DNA of 64,000 nucleotides, taken from NCBI RefSeq assembly GCF_000384155.1, contig NZ_KB913031.1, positions 2,598,961 to 2,662,960 on the forward strand, read 5' to 3'. The first letter of the stretch is position 1. Each line of letters starts with the position of its first letter. The position numbers and the translations under genes are program-made. This DNA comes from Methylophilus sp. 42 (lineage in GTDB: Bacteria > Pseudomonadota > Gammaproteobacteria > Burkholderiales > Methylophilaceae). The notes beneath the pieces were generated by a model. That model was not told the origin of the DNA and made no database searches. It was given only the letters and a program-made list of their open reading frames with translations. Of this stretch, positions 1 to 8,895 are shown in pieces.

Positions 1-389
1 AGCAAAAAGTAAATGACTTCTCTGGGCGCATCCAGTGTGGTGGGATAGGAAATCTTACGCCGCAGCCATGTGCCGCCGCATAATGCTTGTAGTGTGGAAG
101 CGACTGCAATCAACAGTGCGACTGTCAGCCCGATCCGGCTGAAATGATGGCTGGCGCTGTAACCGACCCACAAGTTGAGTATCAACGATCCGCAAAAAAT
201 CGCAGGCAGTACGCGCTGCCCAACAATAAAGGTCACCGCAATCGCGATACCAGCGGGCGGAAACATGGCGGAGGCATACCCTGGGGGGACGGCCAGCATC
301 AAGCCCAGCTTGCCGGTGATGATGTAGATCAACACCAAGGCCAGACTAAAAAGAATGCGTTCGCGGTGAGTGGAAAGTCCTGGCAGCAT
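1..389 (-). CDS. MASE1-domain membrane sensor, N-terminal part (cut by window edge)
   Basis: The minus strand is open from an ATG at 389 to the window edge, giving the first 129 residues. They are strongly hydrophobic, with several predicted membrane helices, starting MLPGLSTHRERILFSLAL and containing the segment VPPGYASAMFPPAGIAIAV. A conserved PP-G-SA-FPPAGIA stretch after the first helix is typical of the MASE1 integral membrane sensor domain, which sits at the N-terminus of histidine kinases or GGDEF/EAL cyclic-di-GMP enzymes. The output domain lies outside the window, so the type of signalling cannot be decided. No strong ribosome binding site was seen before this ATG. The 240 bases between it and lpxH hold no gene I can support. 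Confidence 0.72.
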   Translation of the reverse strand, partial: MLPGLSTHRERILFSLALVLIYIITGKLGLMLAVPPGYASAMFPPAGIAIAVTFIVGQRVLPAIFCGSLILNLWVGYSASHHFSRIGLTVALLIAVASTLQALCGGTWLRRKISYPTTLDAPREVIYFL

Positions 390-629
390 TAAAAACAATT
401 TCCAAACCAAAAACGATTTTCAAACATGAGGCAGAATCTAAAAACGGCTAACACTTACAGTACAAAACCAGTGGCATAAATTGATCATTGAAAAGCAATA
501 TCTGCCATCCAGTGACAAGCTTAACACCCCGGTTCGACCCGTCATAACAGGAATTAAATCCCTAAATTGCGCTTTTTCTGCCCTATTGCCACACAAGCCA
601 TTTGAGCTCGGCTAAATCAATGGCAAAAA

Positions 630-1373
630 CTAAGTCAGCAGCAAGGTATATGACTGTAAGCCATGCTGATCCCAACATGCGCACACGGCGTGATCATGCC
701 AGTCACCCAGCACCATACGTTCGCAGGCATGGCCATCAATCTCCAGCCGATGGCGGCCAGGTCTATGCGTATGACCATGTAATAACACGTCCGGGTAATC
801 ATATTCACGCAGCAAGGCGGCCACCGCTTCTGGATTCACATCCATGATATCCATGCCATACTTGCTTTTATTTTGTGTACTTTGCTGACGTGCCTGTTCG
901 GCAAAGGCCAGTCGGGCGGGGAGCGGCTGTGCGAGAAAAGCCTGCTGCCATTGCGGTGTGCGTACCTGGCTGCGGAACTGCTGGTAAGCCACATCGTCGG
1001 TACACAAGGCATCACCATGGCTCAAAAGAATGCGTGTTTCGCCTAATGTCAGCAAGGTTGGATCAGGCAACAATTGCAAGCCACTGGCTTGCGCAAAACC
1101 TTGGCCAATTAAGAAATCACGGTTGCCATGCATAAAGTATAACTTCACGCCCTGGTCCGAGATCGCACGTAACGCTTGCACAATTGGCGCAAACTCCGCG
1201 CCGTGCTGCGGGTCAGCGAGAATATCATCGCCCACCCACACTTCAACAAAATCACCGAGGATATACAGCGCTTCAGCCGTCGTAACTTCCGTCCGCAGCC
1301 AATGCAAAAAAGCCTGCGTTACCGCAGGCCTTTGCGCACATAAGTGCAGATCAGAAATGATCCATGTGGTCAT
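630..1373 (-). CDS. lpxH: UDP-2,3-diacylglucosamine diphosphatase LpxH
   Basis: This is a cytosolic metallophosphoesterase of lipid A synthesis that cleaves UDP-2,3-diacylglucosamine to lipid X and UMP. At 247 residues it matches the usual LpxH length. The calcineurin-type metal motifs appear in order: D8-L-H10, G40-D41, G83-N84-R85-D86, S118-H119-G120-D121 and H199-G-H-T-H203 followed by RP. The GNRD and HGHTHRP blocks are those of LpxH rather than general phosphoesterases. It follows ppiB by 3 bases on the same strand, so it is probably the last gene of the cyclophilin operon. An LpxH next to ppiB is a common order in Gram-negative bacteria. The second metal motif reads GDFVEVWVGDD, a mild variant of the common GDLFE form. 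Confidence 0.95.
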   Translation of the reverse strand: MTTWIISDLHLCAQRPAVTQAFLHWLRTEVTTAEALYILGDFVEVWVGDDILADPQHGAEFAPIVQALRAISDQGVKLYFMHGNRDFLIGQGFAQASGLQLLPDPTLLTLGETRILLSHGDALCTDDVAYQQFRSQVRTPQWQQAFLAQPLPARLAFAEQARQQSTQNKSKYGMDIMDVNPEAVAALLREYDYPDVLLHGHTHRPGRHRLEIDGHACERMVLGDWHDHAVCACWDQHGLQSYTLLLT

Positions 1374-1376
1374 GCC

Positions 1377-1871
1377 TTAGGCAACCACAACGGCTTTTTC
1401 AATGATCACTGGTTCCACTGGCACATCCTGGTGGCCAGCGCGATTGGTCGTTGGTACGGCTTTGATCTTGTCGATCACGTCCATGCCTTCAACCACTTTA
1501 CCGAAGACACAGTAACCCCAACCCTGGCTGGTCGGTGCAGTAAAGTTGAGGAAGTCGTTATCTTTCACGTTGATAAAGAATTGTGCAGACGCTGAGTCCG
1601 GCACCATGGTACGCGCCATGGCCAAGGTGTATTTGTCGTTAGACAAGCCATTGTCAGCCTCGTTTTTGATGGTTGCGTCGGTCGCTTTTTGCTTCATGTT
1701 GGTGTCAAAACCGCCACCCTGGATCATGAAGTCGTTAATCACGCGATGAAAAATCACGCCATCATAAAACCCTTTTTCAACGTAGCTCAAAAAGTTAGCC
1801 ACGGTAATCGGGGCTTTTTCTGCGTTGAGTTCAATCGTAATATCGCCAAAATTGGTAGTCAGTTTGACCAA
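1377..1871 (-). CDS. ppiB: Cytoplasmic peptidyl-prolyl cis-trans isomerase B (cyclophilin)
   Basis: A single-domain cyclophilin of 164 residues with no signal peptide, so it acts in the cytoplasm and speeds proline isomerisation during folding. The catalytic cyclophilin core is visible: [13 protein letters not shown] near residue 40-52 with the active-site arginine, then [17 protein letters not shown] and the [16 protein letters not shown] stretch. It lies between ppiA and lpxH, 3 bases before the latter. The sequence is clearly related to the exported cyclophilin encoded just upstream, and the pair probably arose by duplication. Family assignment is firm, and the cytoplasmic versus periplasmic split rests on the missing leader. 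Confidence 0.95.
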   Translation of the reverse strand: MVKLTTNFGDITIELNAEKAPITVANFLSYVEKGFYDGVIFHRVINDFMIQGGGFDTNMKQKATDATIKNEADNGLSNDKYTLAMARTMVPDSASAQFFINVKDNDFLNFTAPTSQGWGYCVFGKVVEGMDVIDKIKAVPTTNRAGHQDVPVEPVIIEKAVVVA

Positions 1872-1916
1872 AATATTCTCCGTTTATTGAGGATGATGAT
1901 AGTTATTTACTAACCG

Positions 1917-2486
1917 TTACTTGCTAGTCACTATCGTTGCACGTTTAATGATGACCGACCGAATCGGCACATCGGAAAAGCCGCGTTGGTTGCCAGTAGG
2001 CAAATTGCTGATTTTAAACACCACGTCCATACCAGACACCACTTTACCAAACACACAGTAACCGATTCTGTCTGGTTCTGGACTGCTGTAATCCAGAAAC
2101 TGGTTGTCAGCGACATTGACAAAAAATTGCGCAGTGGCTGAGTTAGGATCTTGCGTACGCGCCATGGCGATGGTGCCGGTCTGATTGACCAGGCCATTAC
2201 CGGCTTCATTGATAACCGGTGCGCGGGTTGGTTTTTCTGTCAGCTCGCGATCAAAGCCACCGCCCTGGATCATGAAACGGCCAATCACACGGTGAAAAAT
2301 GGTATTGGTATAAAAACCGTCTTTCACATATTGCAAAAAGTTTTCCACCGTTTTAGGCGCTTTGTCCGCATACACCTCAACCGCAAAATTACCCTGATTG
2401 GTTTCAAACAGTACTTGCGTTGCCGCATTTGCCACACCCACTGCGGCCAACAAGCAACACCCTAATATCCAAGACAACACACGCAT
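1917..2486 (-). CDS. ppiA: Periplasmic peptidyl-prolyl cis-trans isomerase A (cyclophilin)
   Basis: A cyclophilin of 189 residues with an export signal (MRVLSWILGCCLLAAVGVANA), so it assists folding in the periplasm. The core motifs FHRVIGRFMIQGG, MARTQDPNSATAQFF and [15 protein letters not shown] are intact. An in-frame ATG exists 10 codons upstream (2516). I chose 2486 because it places a signal peptide at the true N-terminus, has AAGGA at a good distance upstream, and overlaps the stop of the upstream L,D-transpeptidase gene by one base (TGATG), a classic translational coupling arrangement. The 45-base gap to ppiB suggests one transcript through ppiA, ppiB and lpxH. Confidence 0.92.
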   Translation of the reverse strand: MRVLSWILGCCLLAAVGVANAATQVLFETNQGNFAVEVYADKAPKTVENFLQYVKDGFYTNTIFHRVIGRFMIQGGGFDRELTEKPTRAPVINEAGNGLVNQTGTIAMARTQDPNSATAQFFVNVADNQFLDYSSPEPDRIGYCVFGKVVSGMDVVFKISNLPTGNQRGFSDVPIRSVIIKRATIVTSK

Positions 2487-3733
2487 CACGCTGATCCTTC
2501 GTACAAAATTTTCCATTCACCATTCTCCTGCACCCAGTATTGTCGTTTTTTCATGACATTACGTAATGCAGCGCTCACATATTCCTGCTCAAAATCTACG
2601 ACCACCATGTTGCGCTTGGAGTTCGGATAAGTGAACATGCTCACCTCAGACAAGTTGACGCTCACCTTGGGCTTAGCCGCCTGAATCTGGCGCTTGTAAC
2701 TCGTCCATCTGGACAAATCACCTTCAGAATAGAAGAAGTCGCTGGTGTAATGAGACAGGTAAGCATCGGTATTTTGCGAAGCCCAGTCTTTACGCCACTG
2801 TTCGATCGCAGATTTAAGATCTGCTTTGTGACGGTCCTGATGACGCACAGAATCTGGATTCACCCACTGAAAATTGACACCAATCACGACCGGCGTATTG
2901 CCTGCCTGCAACACTTCTTGCAACGCTTTCATGTCCGGGTTAGACAACACCACACAACCATCACTGGCGCGTGGCGGACGGCTGTAAGTATCCCTGGGCG
3001 TGCCATGTATCCAGATACCGGAACCGGTTTTGCGCTCGTAACTGTCAATCTCGTTTGGATAATTGAGCGGATACGCTGCATCGCCATACAAGTCCGGCAA
3101 GGGGCGATTAAGTTTACGCGAGGCAAAATAAACGCCTATTGGCGTACGCTTGTCACCCTGGTCTTTTTTGCCGATACCGTTTTTACCGATAGTGACATAA
3201 TAATCAGCGACATAGCGCAACACATCGCCCTGCCCCTTTTCATAGACATACAGGCGTGAGCGCGCGGTATCGACAAACAGGACGTGGCTTTGCTTTTCTG
3301 ACAACTCCACCAGCATATTGGGCTGGGTCAAGCCACGGTTACGGTCAAAATAATTGCGGATACGGATTTCAGCTTCTTCTTTGAAATCCTGAATGCGGGT
3401 GACATCTGCCGTATTAGCATCACCAAAATTATTTAAAATCCTGGCTTTGGCAGAAAGCAAATCGCCATGAATCAGATGGGCAAGGGCAAAGTTGGGAGAG
3501 ATCGTCAGCAACTGGTCAACATAATCCAGCGCCTGTTGCAAACGGCCTTCTTTAATCGATTGCAGAGTTTGCACCAACATGCGCTCAACCGCATTGGTGT
3601 TTTTATTTTGGACGAACAAACGCGCAGTTAACGCTTCATGGTTAACCGCGGTTGCATTCCAAGGCAATAACGCAGCACTGACAAACGCAATATAGCAGTA
3701 CTTTCTTAAACTCCTCATACCGATATTATACAT
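2486..3733 (-). CDS. L,D-transpeptidase (YkuD) with C-terminal NTF2-like domain
   Basis: An exported cell-wall enzyme expected to cross-link peptidoglycan or attach proteins to it through a catalytic cysteine. Of 415 residues, the first 29 form a signal peptide (a second possible start is the ATG at 3718). Residues about 50-140 are helical and TPR-like. The YkuD domain follows at about 145-285, with the nucleophile motif HGTP...RASDGCVVLS supplying His and Cys. The last 105 residues form an NTF2/SnoaL-like domain starting EQWRKDWASQN and ending WKILYEGSA. The same C-terminal domain occurs in the neighbouring TPR protein gene. The stop is coupled to ppiA. Similar enzymes in E. coli are the YafK/ErfK group, but orthology is not claimed. 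Confidence 0.88.
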   Translation of the reverse strand: MYNIGMRSLRKYCYIAFVSAALLPWNATAVNHEALTARLFVQNKNTNAVERMLVQTLQSIKEGRLQQALDYVDQLLTISPNFALAHLIHGDLLSAKARILNNFGDANTADVTRIQDFKEEAEIRIRNYFDRNRGLTQPNMLVELSEKQSHVLFVDTARSRLYVYEKGQGDVLRYVADYYVTIGKNGIGKKDQGDKRTPIGVYFASRKLNRPLPDLYGDAAYPLNYPNEIDSYERKTGSGIWIHGTPRDTYSRPPRASDGCVVLSNPDMKALQEVLQAGNTPVVIGVNFQWVNPDSVRHQDRHKADLKSAIEQWRKDWASQNTDAYLSHYTSDFFYSEGDLSRWTSYKRQIQAAKPKVSVNLSEVSMFTYPNSKRNMVVVDFEQEYVSAALRNVMKKRQYWVQENGEWKILYEGSA

Positions 3734-3840
3734 TTGTTTAATTAAAATCTTGCGCGCTTAACCAGCCAAATTCGCCCCTTATTTAGCGATTTTAAAGGCG
3801 CGCCGTCGAACAGCGCATGCTTATTTAGCTTAGAACAACT

Positions 3841-4932
3841 TTAGAACTTACCGACGCGCTCTTGCTGAATTAACCAGCGACCGCCCTCTTTCACTAGATT
3901 CAGTGTTTTGTTCGAGTTTGCATCCAGACCAGTGGCTTTATAGGCCTGACGGAAGGTCACTTTGGCTGCACTATCACTCTCGATTTTGACTGCCAGATTA
4001 CTCAGCTTGACTGAAATCTTGCTTGGGCGGCTGACGCGATCACGACGGGTAGACTCCCACTGCTTGCGTGATTCACCTGCTGGTGTTTTAAAGTCTTTGG
4101 CGTAGCTATCCAGATACTTGTCTACATTTTGTGCTGCCCACGCATCTGCCCAGGCATTCACAGCATCCAGCACAACACGCTCCTGGTGATCAGTGGCTGG
4201 CTTTGCTTCCACAGGCTTGGATTCAACCACCGCTGGTTTTTTGGCCTCAGCGACCACAGGTGGCGTAACCGTTGGCGGTGTCGATGGCTGCGCTGCTGAA
4301 GGTGGCGCAGCAGGCGGATTCACTGACGCTGTATTGGCGGGCGGCGTGACTACAGGTGCTGCTGCTGGCGGTACAGTCGCTGTAGTACGCGCCACAGTAC
4401 GCTTGCCACCAAACAAATCGGTAATCATGGCCAGCTTGCTTTGCGCACGACTATTGGAGGTATCTAGCTTCAACGCCTTGTCGTAAGCTTCTGAGGCCAG
4501 GCGCGCATAAATATCGCCCAGATTCTCATGCGCAGTGGCGTAGCTAGGATGCGTTTTGATCGCAGATTCCAGCGCTTTTCTGGCTTTATCATACTGACCT
4601 TGATCCGCATACAGCACGGCCAGATTGTTATAAGGCTCAGGCAAGTTAGGGTATTTTTCAGTGAGTTCGGTAAATGACTTGATCGCCTCATCGCGCTTAC
4701 CCAGTTCTACCAGAATCACGCCACGCATAAACATGGCTTCAGCGTTTTTAGGGTTGGCAGACAGATAATTATTCACACGCTCCAAAGCGGCCGCCTGGTT
4801 GCCCTGCTCGGACAGCTGGTTAATTTCACGCAGTTCCACATTGGTTTGGCCCGCCAAAACAGAATGAGACAAGGCGACCTGACTTAAAAGGACAGCCAAT
4901 ACCAGCAAAGATTTTTTTAATGTTGCGTTCAT
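3841..4932 (-). CDS. Exported TPR protein with proline-rich linker and NTF2-like domain
   Basis: The 363-residue product has a signal peptide ending near LAGQTN. About four tetratricopeptide repeats follow (residues 30-175, with blocks such as AMFMRGVILVELGKRDEAIK and PYNNLAVLYADQGQYDKARKAL), then a long Pro/Ala/Thr linker (about 180-245). The C-terminal domain of about 110 residues begins VNAWADAWAAQNVDKYLDSY. That domain aligns by eye with the end of the L,D-transpeptidase encoded next door, including the closing G-x-W-x-I motif. The shared domain and the gene order suggest that both act on the envelope, perhaps on the same substrate, which is inference. There are 107 bases between the two genes. 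Confidence 0.85.
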   Translation of the reverse strand: MNATLKKSLLVLAVLLSQVALSHSVLAGQTNVELREINQLSEQGNQAAALERVNNYLSANPKNAEAMFMRGVILVELGKRDEAIKSFTELTEKYPNLPEPYNNLAVLYADQGQYDKARKALESAIKTHPSYATAHENLGDIYARLASEAYDKALKLDTSNSRAQSKLAMITDLFGGKRTVARTTATVPPAAAPVVTPPANTASVNPPAAPPSAAQPSTPPTVTPPVVAEAKKPAVVESKPVEAKPATDHQERVVLDAVNAWADAWAAQNVDKYLDSYAKDFKTPAGESRKQWESTRRDRVSRPSKISVKLSNLAVKIESDSAAKVTFRQAYKATGLDANSNKTLNLVKEGGRWLIQQERVGKF

Positions 4933-5195
4933 GAGTTTATTACCTGAGCAATCGTTGATTTTTAGCAGTATGTTATACTTGGATTGTACAAGAGACAGTG
5001 CGTATTTAGGTGATTATTACACGATGATTCAGCACCAATTTGTGTCCTGCGTGGTTTACCTGACAACAAACAATCAAGCAATGGCAACCCTCGCCGACGC
5101 AAAAACAACAAGCACCACACGTGTTAACATAAATTAAACACTACAATATTTCTGCTAATTTTATCACGCCTTCATCCTTTTTACATTTCGTTAGC

Positions 5196-6554
5196 ATGTT
5201 AAAACTACACAACACCCTCTCCCGCAGCAAACAAGTCTTCCAGCCCATCACAGAAAAAACCGTCAGCATGTACGTTTGCGGCATGACCGTATATGACTTT
5301 TGCCATCTGGGCCACGCACGCGTCATGGTGGTGTTTGACATGGTGGCACGCTGGTTTCGCACCAGCGGCTATAAAGTGACTTACGTGCGCAACATCACCG
5401 ATATTGACGACAAAATCATCAAACGTGCCAATGAAAACAACGAAAGCATCCAAAGCCTGACGCAGCGTTTTATTACCGCAATGGATGAAGACTCGGCCAA
5501 ACTCGGCATTATCCGCCCCGACATTGAGCCACGCGCCACCGAGCACGTGCAAGGCATGCTGGACATGATCAGCCAGCTCATAGAAAAAGGCTTTGCCTAC
5601 CAGGCCAGCAATGGCGATGTGTTTTATAAAGTGCGTAGCTTTAACGACTACGGCAAACTCTCTGGCAAGTCACTCGAAGACCTGCGTGCAGGTGAGCGTG
5701 TCGATGTCGACACCTTCAAGCAAGACCCGCTGGACTTTGTACTATGGAAATCGGTGAAACCGGGCGAACCTTACTGGGAATCGCCATGGGGCAATGGCCG
5801 CCCAGGCTGGCATATTGAATGCTCAGTCATGAGCGCGGCGCACCTTGGCGCACACTTTGATATCCATGGCGGCGGCCAGGACTTGCAGTTCCCGCACCAC
5901 GAAAACGAAATCGCCCAATCCGAAGCCACCCATGACTGCACCATGGCCAACTACTGGATGCACAACGGTTTTATCCGCGTCGATGACGAAAAAATGTCCA
6001 AGTCACTGGGCAACTTCTTCACCATCCGTGAAGTACTGGAAAAATACGACCCGGAAGTCGTGCGCTTCTTCATTCTGCGCGCACATTACCGCAGCCCGCT
6101 CAACTACTCCGACAAACACCTGGACGACGCCAAAGCCTCTTTGACCCGCCTGTATACCGCATTGCGTGGCATAGACGCTGCTGACAGCGCCATAGACTGG
6201 GATCAGCCACAGGCCGCCAAATTCAAAGCCGCCATGGACGACGACTTCAATACACCAGAAGCCATCGCAGTCTTATTTGAACTCGCCAACGACTTAAACA
6301 AAGACAAATCCGCCGCCACTGCCGCATTATTGAAACAATTAGCTGCGATTATCGGCCTGTTGCAACGTGACCCGGAAAGCTTTATGCAAGGCGAAAGCGA
6401 CGGCACGCTCGACGTCGAAAGCCTGATCGCAGCGCGCATTGCTGCCAAAACAGCAAAAAACTACGCTGAAGCTGACCGTATCCGCAAAGAGCTGGCCGAT
6501 GCCGGTATTATTCTGGAAGATACCCCACAAGGCACGACCTGGCGTCGCGCCTAA
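5196..6554 (+). CDS. cysS: Cysteinyl-tRNA synthetase
   Basis: This class I aminoacyl-tRNA synthetase charges tRNA-Cys in the cytoplasm. The 452-residue length is normal. The HIGH-type signature is H37-L-G-H40, the KMSKS loop is K266-M-S-K-S270, and the zinc ligands expected in the family are visible as C28, C209, H234 and E238 within PGWHIECS and [12 protein letters not shown]. The C-terminal helical anticodon-binding DALR-type domain is present, with [21 protein letters not shown] near the end. It diverges from the TPR protein gene across 263 bases that hold no other gene I can support. argJ begins 43 bases downstream and may share its transcript. Confidence 0.97.
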   Translation: MLKLHNTLSRSKQVFQPITEKTVSMYVCGMTVYDFCHLGHARVMVVFDMVARWFRTSGYKVTYVRNITDIDDKIIKRANENNESIQSLTQRFITAMDEDSAKLGIIRPDIEPRATEHVQGMLDMISQLIEKGFAYQASNGDVFYKVRSFNDYGKLSGKSLEDLRAGERVDVDTFKQDPLDFVLWKSVKPGEPYWESPWGNGRPGWHIECSVMSAAHLGAHFDIHGGGQDLQFPHHENEIAQSEATHDCTMANYWMHNGFIRVDDEKMSKSLGNFFTIREVLEKYDPEVVRFFILRAHYRSPLNYSDKHLDDAKASLTRLYTALRGIDAADSAIDWDQPQAAKFKAAMDDDFNTPEAIAVLFELANDLNKDKSAATAALLKQLAAIIGLLQRDPESFMQGESDGTLDVESLIAARIAAKTAKNYAEADRIRKELADAGIILEDTPQGTTWRRA

Positions 6555-6597
6555 TTGCGTAAAAACATTATTCTTTTGAAACATTGAAGGAACACGG

Positions 6598-7824
6598 ATG
6601 CCCGTCAAACTATCTGCCCCTGCTGCCGGAACATTACTGCCTGTCAAAGGCGTACAACTGGGTTTTGCCCAGGCGCATATTCGCAAACCCAACCGCAAAG
6701 ATGTGCTGATCATCACCGTGCCTGAGGGCAGTAGTGTCTCTGGCGTGTTTACGCTTAACCGCTTTTGTGCGGCACCCGTGACGGTCTGCAAACAGCATTT
6801 GCAGCATAACAAAGGCATCCGCGCCCTGCTGGTGAACACCGGCTGCGCAAACGCGGGCACCGGCCAGCAAGGCCTGGATGACGCACGCGCCAGCTGTATC
6901 GGCGTCGCACAGGCACTCAACATCAGCCCAGAACAAGTATTGCCCTTCTCCACCGGCGTGATTCTGGAAACCCTGCCAATGGAAAGACTGCTGGCAGGCA
7001 TCGCCCCGGCTGTCGACAACTTGCAAGAAAACAACTGGTTAAATGCCGCAGAAGCGATTATGACCACCGACATTGTGGCCAAAGGTACTTCACGTCAATT
7101 AGTCATTGACGGCAAAGCAGTCACAATTACCGGCATCAGCAAAGGTTCCGGCATGATCCACCCCAATATGGCCACCATGCTGGGGTATATCGCCACCGAT
7201 GCCGCCATTAGCCAGCCCGCACTCGACAGCATCATCCAGCACGCTGTGAATAAATCATTTAACTGCATCACAGTGGATGGCGACACCAGCACCAACGACA
7301 GCCTGATCCTGATGGCCACCGGCCAGGCAGGCAACGCAGTCATCAGCGAGCAAAGCGCTGATTTTGTAGCCTTGCGTGATGCGCTGACCGAAGTCGCAAC
7401 AGAACTGGCACAAGCCATTGTGCGCGACGGTGAAGGCGCCACCAAGTTTATGACTATCCAGGTTGAAGCGGGTAAAAATGAAGAAGAATGCCGCAAAGTC
7501 GCTTACGCCATCGCCCACTCGCCGCTGATTAAAACCGCCTTTTTCGCCTCAGATCCAAATCTGGGCCGCATCTTGGCCGCAATTGGCTACGCGGGCATTG
7601 ATGACCTGGACGTGAACACCATGCAGCTATATCTGGGTGATGTATTGGTCGCCGAAAAAGGCGGTCGTGCAGCGAGCTATGCTGAAGAACAAGGCGCAGC
7701 CGTGATGAAGGAAAGTGATATTCTGGTACGCGTGGTGTTGAATCGTGGCGATGCAGATGCCACGGTGTGGACCTGCGACTTTTCTTATGATTATGTGAAG
7801 ATTAATGCGGATTACAGATCGTAA
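6598..7824 (+). CDS. argJ: Bifunctional ornithine acetyltransferase / N-acetylglutamate synthase
   Basis: ArgJ transfers the acetyl group from N-acetylornithine to glutamate, closing the acetyl cycle of arginine synthesis. Most such enzymes can also acetylate glutamate from acetyl-CoA. At 408 residues it is full length. The autocleavage site that gives the alpha and beta chains is M191-A192-T193-M194-L195-G, with T193 as the new N-terminal nucleophile. The [11 protein letters not shown] block before it and the GEGATKF block in the beta chain are conserved. AAGGA lies about 10 bases before the ATG. Whether this one is bifunctional or only the transferase cannot be read from sequence. An intrinsic terminator follows the stop. 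Confidence 0.96.
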   Translation: MPVKLSAPAAGTLLPVKGVQLGFAQAHIRKPNRKDVLIITVPEGSSVSGVFTLNRFCAAPVTVCKQHLQHNKGIRALLVNTGCANAGTGQQGLDDARASCIGVAQALNISPEQVLPFSTGVILETLPMERLLAGIAPAVDNLQENNWLNAAEAIMTTDIVAKGTSRQLVIDGKAVTITGISKGSGMIHPNMATMLGYIATDAAISQPALDSIIQHAVNKSFNCITVDGDTSTNDSLILMATGQAGNAVISEQSADFVALRDALTEVATELAQAIVRDGEGATKFMTIQVEAGKNEEECRKVAYAIAHSPLIKTAFFASDPNLGRILAAIGYAGIDDLDVNTMQLYLGDVLVAEKGGRAASYAEEQGAAVMKESDILVRVVLNRGDADATVWTCDFSYDYVKINADYRS

Positions 7825-7867
7825 TACGCAGGGATGAACATGTTTTGAGTTCATCAAATGTACGAAG

Positions 7868-7906
7868 AAGCCACCTTAACGCTTAGCCAGTTTTGGTGGC
7901 TTTTTT
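7868..7906 (+). terminator. Rho-independent terminator after argJ
   Basis: An 8-bp stem (AAGCCACC at 7868-7875 with GGTGGCTT at 7895-7902) is followed by a T-run to 7906, 43 bases after the argJ stop. The inverted end of the first dispersed repeat begins two bases after the T-run. Confidence 0.8.
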
Positions 7907-7907
7907 A

Positions 7908-8453
7908 TTTCGCCTTGATGGCGAGTTACTTTTTTTGCTTGCCCCAAAAAAGTAACCAAAAAGAGGGCACCCAGCCATCACGGCCTCCGGCTTCCTTGCG
8001 TTGCTCGACAAAACAAGCGGTAACGAAACTCGCCCTAGCAGCTTGCACACGACGCAAGCTGCCGCGGTGCTCAAACAGTCGCTCCCTCTACTCTTATTTT
8101 GTCTCCGCTACTCAGCGTGATGGGATGGGATTTGTCTCATCTAACTTGCATTGGTTTAGTTCGGACGATTCAAAAACCAGATTCTTTTGTTAAACCTTCT
8201 AAACGATGGCGCTCATTTGGTGTTCGGGGTCCCCATCTGCCGCGCCGAGCAACGCAGGGTTGGCGGGAGTCTTCGGCCATCGGCTGCCCGAGCTCCGCAA
8301 CAAGCCACGTTCTGTGTGGCTTGTCAGGGCGAGCTTCGATGGACGCCCGGCAATCCGAGTAGCGCAAGGAAACAGCGGAAGCTGGGGTGCACTTTCTTTT
8401 GGTTACTTGTTCTTTGTGCAAGCAAAGAAAAGTAACTCGCCGAGAAGGCGAAA
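7908..8453 (+). repeat. Dispersed structured repeat, copy 1 (inverted ends, internal hairpins)
   Basis: This 546-bp intergenic element is repeated at 32002-32623 in the same orientation. Its ends are inverted copies of one sequence, TTTCGCCTT then three variable bases then GGCGAGTTACT. Internal hairpins are at 7925-7956 (11-bp stem, loop TGCTTGCCCC), 8038-8062 (9-bp stem, loop ACACGAC), 8301-8323 (8-bp stem) and 8402-8436. The core from 8076 to about 8375 is almost identical to the other copy, with about five substitutions and one 5-base length change. Open frames exist on both strands, but there is no ribosome binding site or recognisable family, so I do not call genes. No transposase and no target-site duplication were seen. 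Confidence 0.85.
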
Positions 8454-8493
8454 AGCAGCCTTACCAATAAGCGTAGAAAGAATGACCTTATTA

Positions 8494-8895
8494 TCAATCA
8501 TCCCCAACAACCCTACCCCGCCCCTGCTTCACCACCCCACGTTGGATCTTGCCCGCTACCCGCCGTTTTTTAGATGCCAGCGTCGGCCGTGTCGCATAGC
8601 GCACCGCATGCACATGGCTAGCCGCACGTACAACCTCATGCAACCGTGCAATCGCATCCCGTTTATTGGCCTCTTGCGTACGGTATTGCTGGGCTTTGAT
8701 CACCAGCACACCTTCCGCCGTGATGCGTTGGTCTGTGCTATGCAACAACCGTGCTTTAATCACTTCACTCAGGCTAGAGCTGTGAATATCAAAGCGCAGA
8801 TGGATGGCTGAAGAGACTTTATTGACGTTTTGACCACCCGCCCCTTGTGCACGTATGGCGCTGAGTGTGTACTCGTGGGCGGCGATCGTGATCAT
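8494..8895 (-). CDS. arfB: Peptidyl-tRNA hydrolase ArfB (ribosome rescue)
   Basis: ArfB (YaeJ) rescues ribosomes stalled without a stop codon by hydrolysing the peptidyl-tRNA. The catalytic GGQ motif is at G20-G21-Q22 within RAQGAGGQNVNKV, and the last 40 residues are rich in Lys and Arg (RPTLASKKRRVAGKIQRG), matching the tail that reaches into the empty mRNA channel. The length of 133 residues fits ArfB and is far too short for RF1 or RF2. Its ATG overlaps the stop of the DinG-type helicase gene by four bases (ATGA), so translation of the two is probably coupled. The stop lies 40 bases from the end of the dispersed repeat. Confidence 0.93.
   Translation of the reverse strand: MITIAAHEYTLSAIRAQGAGGQNVNKVSSAIHLRFDIHSSSLSEVIKARLLHSTDQRITAEGVLVIKAQQYRTQEANKRDAIARLHEVVRAASHVHAVRYATRPTLASKKRRVAGKIQRGVVKQGRGRVVGDD

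Noticed and set aside
144-392. 82-residue plus-strand frame over the left edge
   Set aside because: The opposite strand encodes the MASE1 membrane domain with clear residue pattern. The plus frame is polar, low-complexity and lacks a start signal.
520-545. tRNA-like T-arm sequence (GGTTCGACCC)
   Set aside because: No acceptor, D or anticodon arms could be folded around it, so it is not a tRNA.
8099-8362. Reading frames in the dispersed repeat, plus and minus strand (also 8170-8421, 32224-32466, 32274-32528)
   Set aside because: Frames are open on several overlapping registers, have no ribosome binding site or family, and the same bases form hairpins. Treated as part of the repeat rather than as genes.
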